This document shows positions 17,803-26,476 of a DNA stretch of 64,000 bases, piece after piece. Where the stretch lies: assembly GCF_020866925.1 (NCBI RefSeq), contig NZ_JAJGAK010000002.1, positions 124,001-188,000 on the forward strand. Reading direction: 5' to 3'. Numbering within the stretch: the stretch's first letter is position 1; each line of letters opens with the position of its first letter. A program made the position numbers and the translations under genes. Origin of the DNA: Noviluteimonas lactosilytica. GTDB taxonomy: Bacteria; Pseudomonadota; Gammaproteobacteria; Xanthomonadales; Xanthomonadaceae. Under the pieces are notes generated by a model. The model had not been told where the DNA came from, searched no databases, and was given only the letters and a program-made list of their open reading frames with translations.

Positions 17803-18507
17803 TCAACGCGCGACGGCGCCCTGCGCGGCCGCACGACGCGGCATCGCATGCAGGGCGAGCACGAGCAGCGCGACGATCGCGGCTTCGGTGGCCCACGTCG
17901 ACCACGGCACGCCGAACAACGCGGGCAGCGTCGCCTGCCCATCGATCCACGCGCCATACAACGCGCGATCGACGAACGGCACCGGCAGCAGCGGCACCAT
18001 CGGCAGCAGGAAGGCCGCGGCGAACACCCGCCCGCGATTGCGCGGCACGAGCGCACGCCAGCAGACGACCATCGGCGGCAGCGACAGCGCGAGCACGGAG
18101 ATGGTTGCGATCCATCGGCCCATGTCGGGCGACAACAGATCCCACAACACGCCTTCGTCGCCGCCTCCCATCGCCGCGGTGAGCAGGCGCAGGAACGGTT
18201 TGTTCGCGATCACCAGCGCGAACCCCCACCACGGATCGCCGCCGAGTCGCTGCGCGCGCACGACCCACGCCATGCCGATCCACATCAACGCATAGCTCAG
18301 CGCGGGGCCTGCGGCGGTGGTCCACGGCCAGCGTTCGCCGCACGCCGCATCGAGCGCGAACAGCGACAGGCTCATCCGCCCCGGCGCGCCGCACAGCCAG
18401 GCGCCGGTCGCGTGGTGCGTGAATTCGTGCGCGAAAGACGCGAGCCACGCCACCGCCACCAGGGCGATCAGGCTGCGAGTGTCCAGCGGGAAGCGATACG
18501 TGCCCAT
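17803..18507 (-). CDS. Polytopic membrane protein with HExxH motif, 234 aa
   Basis: Five to six hydrophobic segments are visible. The first contains ASFAHEFTHHATGAWL, an HExxH(H) sequence inside a membrane helix, as in membrane-embedded zinc proteases of the M50 type. The second metal motif of M50 enzymes (for example N/D-P-x-x-D/N) was not clearly found; PFVDRALYG is a weak candidate. It may be a divergent intramembrane peptidase, or a membrane protein in which the motif has another role. No family is assigned. The start at 18507 is favoured over an ATG 10 codons upstream because the extra residues are arginine-rich. It precedes the WS/DGAT gene. Confidence 0.6.
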   Translation of the reverse strand: MGTYRFPLDTRSLIALVAVAWLASFAHEFTHHATGAWLCGAPGRMSLSLFALDAACGERWPWTTAAGPALSYALMWIGMAWVVRAQRLGGDPWWGFALVIANKPFLRLLTAAMGGGDEGVLWDLLSPDMGRWIATISVLALSLPPMVVCWRALVPRNRGRVFAAAFLLPMVPLLPVPFVDRALYGAWIDGQATLPALFGVPWSTWATEAAIVALLVLALHAMPRRAAAQGAVAR

Positions 18508-18590
18508 GGCAGGGTCTCTCGAACTTCGACCCCGCATCGGATGCGCGCAGTCGCGCGCCGGTTGCAGTCGCGTTGCGACCTTCAGGCTTC

Positions 18591-18618
18591 GACGGTCATG
18601 CCTCGACCGTCATGCCTC
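18591..18618. repeat. 14-bp tandem duplication over the alr stop codon
   Basis: GACGGTCATGCCTC (18591-18604) is followed directly by GACCGTCATGCCTC (18605-18618), one mismatch. The second copy contains the alr stop codon (complement of TCA at 18610-18612), so the first copy lies just beyond the gene end and repeats its last codons. Confidence 0.85.
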
Positions 18619-19701
18619 GACGAATCGAACCCGGCGCGTGATCGAACAGACGAGTTCGTAGCCGATGGTGCCCGCCGCGGCCGCGATCGCCTCGACCGGC
18701 AGGCCTTCGCCCCACAACACGACCGGGTCGCCGGGCTTCGCCTCGGGATGACCGCGCAGGTCGAGCGTCATCAGGTCCATCGAAACGCGGCCCACGATCG
18801 GCGCGGGGCGTCCATCGAGCAACACGTGCGTCCCCGACGGCGCATGCCGCGGATAACCGTCGCCATACCCGATCGCGGCCACGCCGATGCGCATGTCTTC
18901 CGGGCAGACCCACGTCGCCGAATAGCCGACGCGTTCGCCCTGCTTCACGTGGTTCACCGCGATCAGCCGCGTGCCGAGCGTCATCGCCGGTCGCAGGCCG
19001 AAGTCCGCGCCCGTCGTGCCATCGACGACCGAGATCCCGTACAGCGCGCCACCCGGTCGCACCCAGTCGGCGTGCGCATCGGGCCAACCGAGCACGGCGG
19101 CGGAGTTGGCGAGCGAACGCTGCCCATCGAGCCCCGCCGTCGCATCGGAGAACAACCGCATCTGCGCCTTCGTCTGCGCCCCGCTGCCCGGCGCATCGGC
19201 GAATTCGTCGGAGCTCGCGAAGTGATTCATCAGCACGAGTCCGTCCGCGACCGACGACATCGCGCGCAACCGCGCATACGCATCGCGCACGTCTTCCGGC
19301 GCAAACCCGAGCCGATGCATCCCGCTGTCGACCTTCAGCCAGCAACGAATCGGATCCCCCTCGACCGCCTGCTCCAGCATCGCGAGCTGCGTCGCGTGAT
19401 GCACCACGGTCTCGACGTTCAACCGCCGCAACTGCGGAATGTCATCCGCCGCATCGAACCCCGACAACAACACGATCGGCTGCGAAAGACCGGCGGCCCG
19501 CAACCGCTCCGCATCGCTCAGCGCCGCGACACCGAACGCATCCGCACCCTGCAGCGCACGCGCCACACGCTCGAGGCCGTGGCCATAGCCATCGGCCTTC
19601 ACCACCGCCATCACGCGGCTGCCAGGCGCACGCCCCCGCACCTGCGACAGGTTGTGCCGAAGCGCATCGTTGTGGATCGTCGCGGAAGTCGGTCGTGCCA
19701 T
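18610..19701 (-). CDS. alr: Alanine racemase, 363 aa
   Basis: This PLP enzyme converts L- to D-alanine for peptidoglycan. The PLP lysine is Lys35 in VVKADGYGHG and the second catalytic base is Tyr260 (RVGYSATW). The family blocks MNHFASSDE, VRPGGALYGIS and IVGRVSMDLM are present in order. Length matches family. The frame is open upstream of the ATG at 19701, but that ATG begins the conserved N-terminus (RPTSATIHNDALRHN). The order dnaB-alr is standard in gammaproteobacteria; here 482 bases of repeats and a 63-aa gene separate the two, so alr may have its own promoter. Confidence 0.96.
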   Translation of the reverse strand: MARPTSATIHNDALRHNLSQVRGRAPGSRVMAVVKADGYGHGLERVARALQGADAFGVAALSDAERLRAAGLSQPIVLLSGFDAADDIPQLRRLNVETVVHHATQLAMLEQAVEGDPIRCWLKVDSGMHRLGFAPEDVRDAYARLRAMSSVADGLVLMNHFASSDEFADAPGSGAQTKAQMRLFSDATAGLDGQRSLANSAAVLGWPDAHADWVRPGGALYGISVVDGTTGADFGLRPAMTLGTRLIAVNHVKQGERVGYSATWVCPEDMRIGVAAIGYGDGYPRHAPSGTHVLLDGRPAPIVGRVSMDLMTLDLRGHPEAKPGDPVVLWGEGLPVEAIAAAAGTIGYELVCSITRRVRFVEA

Positions 19702-19763
19702 ACGCGTTATTTTCGCAGATGCACGGCATCCAATGGCATCCCGAAAAGCGCGACATCCGATGG

Positions 19764-19892
19764 AGGCTGGCCGCGCGCATGAAGCCCCTGTCCTGGCGGC
19801 GGTGCGGGAGCCGCGTCCTGCGTCCTCACGCCGCCCGCAAGGCCATCCATGGCCTTGCTTCAGGACAGGGGCTTCATGCGCACGGCCAGCCT
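19764..19892. repeat. Stem-loop cassette A: 32-bp arms around a palindromic core
   Basis: Left arm 19764-19795 and right arm 19861-19892 are reverse complements over 32 bp with one mismatch (key segment GCATGAAGCCCCTGTCCTG). The 65-base loop contains the inner palindrome 19837-19858 (GCAAGGCCAT-CC-ATGGCCTTGC). The same loop sequence occurs in opposite orientation inside cassette B, while the arms differ. Between A and B (19893-20016) there is only a weak 9-bp inverted pair (19938-19946 and 19991-19999). No convincing gene lies in 19702-20183. Confidence 0.9.
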
Positions 19893-20016
19893 TCACCGCG
19901 AACTGGGTGTCGCACCTCTTCGGCATGGAAGGCCGCACCGCTCCGCGCGCGGATGGGCACCGCTTTGCCGCTTCTGCATGTGCAGGAGCAGCGGAGCGGC
20001 ATCAAGTTGCGGGGAG

Positions 20017-20141
20017 ACCCGGTGCATGTTGCATGGGCGCGACCAAAGCAAGGCCATGGATGGCCTTGCGGGCGGGTGTGAGGACGCAGGATGCGGCTTC
20101 CGCACCACCCGATGGGCGCGCCCATGCAACATGCGCCGGGT
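20017..20141. repeat. Stem-loop cassette B: 24-bp arms, loop inverted relative to A
   Basis: Left arm 20017-20040 and right arm 20118-20141 are reverse complements over 24 bp with one mismatch (key segment GCATGTTGCATGGGCGC). The loop holds the palindrome 20048-20069 and then about 35 further bases. Together these match the reverse complement of the cassette A loop with a few changes, for example GAGGACGCAGG against CCTGCGTCCTC in A. Confidence 0.9.
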
Positions 20142-20183
20142 CGTCCATCTTGTGTCGCGCTGCTGCTTTTACACGCGCGGGAG

Positions 20184-20375
20184 CTACGCGCCGAGGCGTA
20201 CTACCTTGCAGCAATCGATGCGCTCGGCATCGATGCACGGTTCCTGCATGGCCAGGAGTTGTCGGGCGAGCTGGACCGCCTCGTAGCGGTCGTCGGCGAG
20301 GATGTGTTTTCGGACCGCGTCCTGCGTCCCCGCTGGATCGAACAGGACGAATTCCACCGCATACACGTACGCCAT
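20184..20375 (-). CDS. Small hypothetical protein between dnaB and alr, 63 aa
   Basis: The protein MAYVYAVEFVLFDPAGTQDA... is acidic to neutral, with a hydrophobic first strand and a helix rich in Ala/Leu/Gln, so it looks like a small alpha/beta protein rather than a membrane peptide. It has two cysteines near the end (CIDAERIDCC). The ATG at 20375 has an excellent ribosome site (GAGAGGAG, nine bases before). No family recognised. It lies 42 bases after the dnaB stop on the same strand and is probably cotranscribed with dnaB; its stop is 42 bases from stem-loop cassette B. Confidence 0.75.
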   Translation of the reverse strand: MAYVYAVEFVLFDPAGTQDAVRKHILADDRYEAVQLARQLLAMQEPCIDAERIDCCKVVRLGA

Positions 20376-20416
20376 CGCCGGTGACTCCTCTCGCTGGCCC
20401 CTGATGAACCCCTGGT

Positions 20417-21829
20417 CTATTCGAAGCTGCCCACCGAGTCGTGGGACAGGTTGTCGAACCGCGTGTACTCGCCGAAGAACTTCAGCTTGATCGACCCCGT
20501 CGGACCGTTACGCTGCTTGCCGATGATCACTTCGGCCAGGCCTTTGTCCGGCGAGGTTTCCTTGTTGTAGTAGTCGTCGCGATAGATGAAGACGATCACG
20601 TCGGCGTCCTGCTCGATCGCGCCGGATTCGCGAAGGTCGGCCATCACCGGGCGCTTGTCGGTTCGCGTTTCCAGCGAGCGGTTGAGCTGCGAGAGCGCGA
20701 TGACGGGAACGTGGAGTTCCTTGGCGAGCGCCTTGAGCGAGCGCGAGATCTCGGAGATCTCGGTCGCGCGGTTCTCGCTGTTGCCGGGCACCTGCATCAG
20801 CTGCAGGTAGTCGATGACGATCAGGCCGAGGTCGTGCTCGCGCTTCAGGCGGCGCGACTTGGCGCGCAGGATGTCGGGCGACAGCGCGGGCGTGTCGTCG
20901 ATGAAGACCTTGGCTTCGCGCAACTGGCGGATCGCGCCGGTGACGCGGCTCCAGTCCTCGTCCTCGAGCTGGCCCGTGCGCAGGCGCGTCGCGTTGACCC
21001 GGCCGACCGAGGAGATCAGGCGCAACGCGAGCTGCGAGGCCGACATTTCCATCGAGAAGACCGCGACCGCCTTCTTCGTCTTCAACGCGGCGAACTCCGC
21101 CATGTTGAGCGCGAGCGTGGTCTTGCCCATCGCGGGACGCGCGGCGAGGATCAACAGGTCCGTCGGCTGCAGGCCGGCGGTCATCTCGTCGAATTCGGTG
21201 TAGCCGGTCGGCACGCCGGTGACGCTGCCGCCGTTCTCGTAGCGCTTCTGCAGCACGTCGAAGGCTTCGGACAGCGCCTTGTTGACGGGCGTGAAGTCGG
21301 TGCGGCCGCGCGCGCCGGCTTCGGCGATCGCGAACACGTCCTGCTCGGCCTTCGCGAGGATCTCGCTGCTGTCGCGGCCTTCGGGCATGAAACCGTCGTT
21401 GACGATGCCGGTGCCGACGTCGATCAGCTGCCGCAGCACCGCCTTGTCGCGCACGATCTCGGCGTAGGCCTTGATGTTCGCGGCCGACGGCGTGGTGCTC
21501 GCGAGTTCGATCAGGTACGCGCCGCCGGCGACCTGTTCGGCCAGGCCCATCGACTCGAACCATTCGCCGAGCGTCACCGCGTCGTACGGCTTGCTGCGTT
21601 CGGCGAGTTCGCGGATCGCGCGCCAGATCAACTGGTGGTCGCGGCGATAGAAGTCGTTTTCGACGAGCGTGTCGGCGACGCGGTCGTACGCATCGGGCGC
21701 GAGCATCAATCCACCGAGCACGGCCTGTTCGGCTTCGACCGATTGCGGCGGCACGCGCAGTTGTTCGATGCGGTGGTCGTTGCGCGTCGCGAATGCGGCG
21801 TCCGAACGCAACCCTTGGCGTACGCTCAT
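20417..21829 (-). CDS. dnaB: Replicative DNA helicase DnaB, 470 aa
   Basis: The hexameric helicase unwinds DNA at the replication fork. The N-terminal DnaB domain (about 25-130, PPQSVEAEQAVLGGLML) is followed by the RecA-like C-terminal domain with Walker A RPAMGKTT (231-238), the Walker B strand LGLIVIDYLQLM and the loop QLNRSLETRTDKRP. No intein is present; length is normal. The ATG at 21829 has GGGGAGATGG upstream; the 45 extra codons of the open frame are not DnaB-like and cover the promoter region with the DnaA box. Gene order rpsF-rpsR-rplI-dnaB is the usual one. Confidence 0.97.
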   Translation of the reverse strand: MSVRQGLRSDAAFATRNDHRIEQLRVPPQSVEAEQAVLGGLMLAPDAYDRVADTLVENDFYRRDHQLIWRAIRELAERSKPYDAVTLGEWFESMGLAEQVAGGAYLIELASTTPSAANIKAYAEIVRDKAVLRQLIDVGTGIVNDGFMPEGRDSSEILAKAEQDVFAIAEAGARGRTDFTPVNKALSEAFDVLQKRYENGGSVTGVPTGYTEFDEMTAGLQPTDLLILAARPAMGKTTLALNMAEFAALKTKKAVAVFSMEMSASQLALRLISSVGRVNATRLRTGQLEDEDWSRVTGAIRQLREAKVFIDDTPALSPDILRAKSRRLKREHDLGLIVIDYLQLMQVPGNSENRATEISEISRSLKALAKELHVPVIALSQLNRSLETRTDKRPVMADLRESGAIEQDADVIVFIYRDDYYNKETSPDKGLAEVIIGKQRNGPTGSIKLKFFGEYTRFDNLSHDSVGSFE

Positions 21830-21900
21830 CGGTGATCCATCTCCCCTGCCCTGGCCGGCGATGCTAGTCCCGGTCGGGCGATGACCGTTGCAGACAAGTC

Positions 21901-21909
21901 TGTGGATAA
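21901..21909 (-). promoter_or_regulatory. Consensus DnaA box upstream of dnaB
   Basis: TTATCCACA (read on the minus strand; TGTGGATAA on the plus strand) is a perfect match to the DnaA box TTATNCACA. It stands 72 bases upstream of the dnaB start codon, between the rplI terminator and dnaB. This suggests that DnaA controls dnaB expression. It is a single box, so it is not an origin. Confidence 0.7.
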
Positions 21910-21964
21910 CCGGTGCAAATCGCACAAGTTGAGATCGCACGGCAAACGTGCGCGCATCGCGCAC

Positions 21965-21994
21965 AAAAAAACGGGCGCCCCGAGGGGCGCCCGT
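21965..21994 (-). terminator. Rho-independent terminator after rplI
   Basis: On the minus strand a GC-rich hairpin (ACGGGCGCCCC, a very short loop, GGGCGCCCGT; plus-strand arms 21971-21981 and 21984-21994) is followed by seven T residues (21971-21965). It lies 22 bases after the rplI stop and separates the ribosomal operon from dnaB. Confidence 0.92.
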
Positions 21995-22015
21995 TCGATT
22001 GCTTCGAAGCGTGGC

Positions 22016-22468
22016 TTACGCGGCTTCTGCGACGATCACGACCTTGACGGTCGTTTCGATGTCGGCGTGCAGGTGCACCAGCACGTCGTATTCGCCGATG
22101 TTGCGCAGCGGGCCTTCGCCCATCACGACTTCCGACTTCTCGACCGGCAGGCCGGCGGCGGTCAGGGCGTCGGCGATGTCGCGCGGGCCGACCGAACCGT
22201 AGAGCTTGCCTTCGGTCGACGCATTCGCTGCGATCGTGACCGACGCGCCTTCGAGGCGCGCCTTGCGGCCTTCGGCACCGTCGAGCGAGGCCTTGGCCTT
22301 GGCTTCGTATTCGGCGCGCTTGGCTTCGAACTCGGCGACGTTGGCGGCGGTCGCCGGCACGGCCTTGCCCTGCGGCACGAGGAAGTTGCGGCCGAAGCCC
22401 GGCTTCACCTTGACCTTGTCGCCGAGGTTGCCGAGGTTCGTGACCTTCTGCAGGAGGATCAGATCCAT
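22016..22468 (-). CDS. rplI: 50S ribosomal protein L9, 150 aa
   Basis: L9 binds 23S rRNA at the base of the L1 stalk. The N-terminal domain [36 protein letters not shown] is highly conserved, followed by the long linking helix and the C-terminal domain ([24 protein letters not shown]). Length is normal. It is the last gene of the rpsF-rpsR-rplI operon and is followed by a strong terminator. GGAG lies before the start. Confidence 0.98.
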   Translation of the reverse strand: MDLILLQKVTNLGNLGDKVKVKPGFGRNFLVPQGKAVPATAANVAEFEAKRAEYEAKAKASLDGAEGRKARLEGASVTIAANASTEGKLYGSVGPRDIADALTAAGLPVEKSEVVMGEGPLRNIGEYDVLVHLHADIETTVKVVIVAEAA

Positions 22469-22542
22469 TTCAATTGCTCCGATTCGTTAGCGGCGCGCAC
22501 CCGGCGCGCCGCAACTGTTTGCTGTCCGAATGGACGTGACGC

Positions 22543-22773
22543 TTACGCGTTGTGGTTGTCGGTGTACGGGATCAGGGCCAGGAAGCGGGCGCGCTTGACG
22601 GCCGACTGCAGCTGGCGCTGGTACTTCGACTTCGTACCCGTGATGCGGCTCGGCACGATCTTGCCGGTCTCGGTCAGGTACTGGCGGAGGGTGTTGAGAT
22701 CCTTGTAATCGATCTCCTTGACGCCCTCGGCGGTGAACTTGCAGAACTTGCGGCGGCGGAAGAACTTGGACAT
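22543..22773 (-). CDS. rpsR: 30S ribosomal protein S18, 76 aa
   Basis: S18 pairs with S6 on the platform of the small subunit. The sequence [22 protein letters not shown] and [29 protein letters not shown] is typical and full length; a single cysteine remains, so it is not the four-Cys zinc form. The ribosome site (AAGGAA) overlaps the rpsF stop, so translation of the two partners is coupled. Confidence 0.98.
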   Translation of the reverse strand: MSKFFRRRKFCKFTAEGVKEIDYKDLNTLRQYLTETGKIVPSRITGTKSKYQRQLQSAVKRARFLALIPYTDNHNA

Positions 22774-22784
22774 GGGTGCGTTCC

Positions 22785-23207
22785 TTATGCGGCTTCGGCG
22801 GCGTTGTCGTCGGTATCGGCCGAGCCGACCGAACCTTCTTCGTCACGGCGACGGCGTTCGCCACGCTCGGGCTTGTCGCCCTTCTCGTCCTTGTTCTTCA
22901 TGATCAGCGACTGCTCGGTCACGGCGTCGTCGCGCTTCATGACGAGGTGGCGGAGCACCGCATCGTTGAAGCGGAACGTGTCGACGAGTTCGTTGAGCAC
23001 TTCCTGGCCGGCCTCGATGTTCAGCAGCACGTAGTGCGCCTTCACCAGGTTCGCGATCGGGTAGGCCAGCTGGCGGCGGCCCCAGTCTTCCAGGCGGTGG
23101 ATCTTGCCGTTGCCGTTTTCGATGAGCGACTTGTAGCGCTCGATCATCGCCGGCACCTGTTCGCTCTGGTCCGGGTGGACCAGGAACACGATTTCGTAAT
23201 GACGCAT
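22785..23207 (-). CDS. rpsF: 30S ribosomal protein S6, 140 aa
   Basis: The first ~95 residues are the S6 ferredoxin-like fold ([52 protein letters not shown]). The C-terminal ~40 residues form a long charged tail ([20 protein letters not shown]) ending in acidic residues, longer than in E. coli S6 before modification. In E. coli the S6 tail receives extra glutamates from RimK; whether that applies here is unknown. First gene of the operon; a good promoter and leader hairpin lie upstream. Confidence 0.97.
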   Translation of the reverse strand: MRHYEIVFLVHPDQSEQVPAMIERYKSLIENGNGKIHRLEDWGRRQLAYPIANLVKAHYVLLNIEAGQEVLNELVDTFRFNDAVLRHLVMKRDDAVTEQSLIMKNKDEKGDKPERGERRRRDEEGSVGSADTDDNAAEAA

Positions 23208-23226
23208 GGTCGTTCCTTGTGGATGT

Positions 23227-23243
23227 GGCCTGTTTGTCAGGCC
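23227..23243 (-). promoter_or_regulatory. Leader hairpin before rpsF, possible S6:S18 autoregulatory site
   Basis: On the minus strand the leader forms GGCCTG-ACAAA-CAGGCC (plus coordinates 23227-23243), preceded by TCC and followed by ACATCC about 20 bases before the rpsF start. In many bacteria the S6:S18 complex binds a hairpin with a conserved CCG in the rpsF leader. A CCG-containing stem is present here, but the match was judged by eye only. Confidence 0.35.
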
Positions 23244-23320
23244 GGACAGCTCCTCGGGGAGTGTTGCGATACAGCCACCCGATGGAGCAAGAAACCCGCA
23301 GGCTTTCCGCGGGGCGCGAA

Positions 23321-23349
23321 ATTATGGGGGAATCAGGGGCTTGGAGCAA
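23321..23349 (-). promoter_or_regulatory. Sigma-70-type promoter of the rpsF-rpsR-rplI operon
   Basis: Read on the minus strand, -35 TTGCTC (23349-23344) and -10 CATAAT (23326-23321) are separated by exactly 17 bases. Transcription would begin near 23314, giving a leader of about 105 bases before rpsF. It lies just after the iscA-type gene stop. Confidence 0.6.
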
Positions 23350-23370
23350 CTTCCCCGCCGAAATCCCAAC

Positions 23371-23709
23371 TTACGCGGCGTCGGCCTTGGTCGTGAAGGA
23401 CTCCCCGCAGCCGCATTCGGCGGTCGCGTTGGGGTTGCGGAACACGAACTGCTCGTTGAGGCCCTGCTTCACGAAGTCGATCTCGGTGCCGTCGACGAAG
23501 GCCAGGCTTTCGGCGTCGACATAGATCCGCACGCCGTCGTGTTCGAACACGGTGTCGCCGGGGCGTTCGTCCTTCGCCATGTCGGCGAGGTAGCCCCAGC
23601 CGGAACAGCCGGTCCTCTTCACGCCGAACCGCAGGCCGAGCACGGCCGGTGCGGTCTGCAGGTAACCGCGGATGCGTTCGAGGGCGGCGGGAGCGAGGGT
23701 GACGGCCAT
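23371..23709 (-). CDS. A-type iron-sulfur carrier (IscA/ErpA family), 112 aa
   Basis: The protein carries or inserts Fe-S clusters or iron. The three invariant cysteines are Cys35 (TGCSGWGY) and Cys99/Cys101 (ECGCGESF). The block LNEQFVFRNPNATAECGCGESF is IscA-like; choice between IscA and ErpA is uncertain because it stands alone, outside an isc or suf operon. Length is normal. It is divergent from asnS and upstream of the ribosomal operon promoter. Confidence 0.9.
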   Translation of the reverse strand: MAVTLAPAALERIRGYLQTAPAVLGLRFGVKRTGCSGWGYLADMAKDERPGDTVFEHDGVRIYVDAESLAFVDGTEIDFVKQGLNEQFVFRNPNATAECGCGESFTTKADAA

Positions 23710-23818
23710 TCGGGTCTCCGGGATCGTGGCGACATTGTAGATGGGGCGGATCGACAGTGCCGGTCGGATACACTTGTCGGTTCAGGAAGGTGGTTTCGCA
23801 CTCTCGAGGAATCAAGGC

Positions 23819-25215
<1,397 letters not shown>

Positions 25216-25216
<1 letters not shown>

Positions 25217-25521
25217 TGCTGTTGTTCTTCGCTTTGTTGTTCGTCGCGCTCGCCATCGCCGGCGCGACCGCGTTCGTGATCTTCTGGCCGCTCGCGCTCG
25301 TGCACGTGCGCGACCGGCATCCGGAGATCGGTGCGCAGCTCGGCGCCGGCGCGTTCCTCAAGCCGGCGGCCCTCGGGTGGTTGCTGCGCGGCGATTATCG
25401 CGACGCGCAGGATCGCAGCCTGAGCGGGCTCGCGACGCCCGCGCGCATCTCGCTGATGGTGATCATCGCGGGCCTGGCGCTCGCGGGCATGCTCTGGTTG
25501 TGGGCGCAGGCCTATGGGTGA
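25216..25521 (+). CDS. Small membrane protein, two TM segments, 101 aa
   Basis: Two hydrophobic helices flank a short soluble loop: LLFFALLFVALAIAGATAFV at the start and ISLMVIIAGLALAGMLWLW at the end; the middle (VRDRHPEIGAQLGAGAFLKP) resembles the loop of small inner-membrane proteins. The start codon overlaps the asnS stop. No family recognised. Part of the asnS operon. Confidence 0.75.
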
Positions 25522-25525
25522 GTCG

Positions 25526-25828
25526 ATGAACGAACCGGCGCACTGGTGGCTGGCGACGCTCGGCCGCACGATCGTCTGGGCGCGCCTGCGCGTGCGTGAA
25601 GCGGGCACGGCGGAAGTCTTCGACAGCGACGGCAACACGCTCGCCTACGACAGCGAAGACAGCGCGCGTGCTGCATTGCTCGACGCGGAGTTCGTCGAAT
25701 ACGACGGGCTGGATCGCGAAGACGCCATCGAGCGTGGCTTCGACATCGACGAAGTCGCTCCGCCGCGCGCCGAACACGACGAGCAGTTGCGCCCGTTGAT
25801 GGTCACCGTCCTGCCACCGCGCCACTGA
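25526..25828 (+). CDS. Hypothetical cytosolic protein, 100 aa
   Basis: The protein MNEPAHWWLATLGRTIVWARLRVREAGTAEVFDSDGNTLAYDSEDSARAALLDAEF is acidic, probably alpha/beta, without signal peptide or recognised motif; it looks like the conserved small proteins that repeat the phrase 'DSEDSARAALLDAEF' as an Asp/Glu-rich helix. The frame also has an ATG at 25514 that overlaps the previous gene by 8 bases; the ATG at 25526 is preferred because the conserved part begins there. Between the asnS operon and paiB, on the same strand. Confidence 0.65.
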   Translation: MNEPAHWWLATLGRTIVWARLRVREAGTAEVFDSDGNTLAYDSEDSARAALLDAEFVEYDGLDREDAIERGFDIDEVAPPRAEHDEQLRPLMVTVLPPRH

Positions 25829-25836
25829 CGCCCCGC

Positions 25837-26475
25837 ATGTACCTGCCGCGCGCCTTCGCCTCGCACGACCCCGCCGCGCTCGACGCGCTGTTCAACGCCG
25901 ACAACTTCATCACCCTGGTCACCGTCGTCGACGGCGCGCCCTGCGTGAGCCACCTGCCGGTGCTCTACCACCGCGACGGCGATCGCGTCACGCTGCGCGG
26001 CCACTGGGCGAAACCGAATCCGCAGTCCACGCACACCGGCCCCGCGCTCGCGATCGTGCACGGCCCGCACGCGTACGTGTCGCCGTCGTGGTATCCGGAC
26101 AAGGTCGAAGAGCACCGCGTGCCGACCTGGAACTACGTCGTCGCGCATCTCCACGGCACGCTCGAACGACTCACCGACACCGACGACCTCGCGTCGATCG
26201 TGTCCGACCTCGGCGACCAGCATGAGCCGCGCGTCGGCCAGGGCTGGCGCTATATCGACGACGATGCGCACCGCTCGCAGTTGCGCGGCATCGTCGGCTT
26301 CCGCCTGCACGTCGAACGTTTCGACATCAAGGCGAAGCTCAGCCAGAACCACCCCGCCGCGAATCGCGAAGCGGTGATCGCGAACTTCGAAGCGCAACCG
26401 TCCGACGACGCGCGCGCCCTCGCCCGCCTGATGCGCGACGCGCTCGACGCGAACCGCACCCCCGCAGGAGACTGA
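25837..26475 (+). CDS. PaiB-like FMN-binding protein, 212 aa
   Basis: The protein belongs to the PaiB/FMN-binding split-barrel family, named as a transcriptional regulator in Bacillus although many members act through FMN binding. Diagnostic blocks are MYLPRAFA, DNFITLVTVVDGAPCVSHLPVLY and HGPHAYVSPSWY(PDK), with the C-terminal helix KLSQNHPAANREAV. Length is normal. It ends 1 base before the next SDR gene, so it is part of the kynurenine-type operon, though it is not a known step of the pathway. Confidence 0.88.
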   Translation: MYLPRAFASHDPAALDALFNADNFITLVTVVDGAPCVSHLPVLYHRDGDRVTLRGHWAKPNPQSTHTGPALAIVHGPHAYVSPSWYPDKVEEHRVPTWNYVVAHLHGTLERLTDTDDLASIVSDLGDQHEPRVGQGWRYIDDDAHRSQLRGIVGFRLHVERFDIKAKLSQNHPAANREAVIANFEAQPSDDARALARLMRDALDANRTPAGD

Positions 26476-26476
26476 C

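Noticed and set aside
19764-20141. CRISPR array
   Set aside because: There are no regularly spaced direct repeats and no cas genes; the structures are inverted repeats.
19652-20404. Several overlapping frames of 80-250 codons in the repeat region between dnaB and alr
   Set aside because: They read through the stem-loop cassettes and give repetitive peptides such as AIHGLA; no ribosome site or family. The region is treated as repeats.
21901-21909. Replication origin
   Set aside because: Only one DnaA box is present, with no AT-rich unwinding region and no dnaA or dnaN gene nearby.
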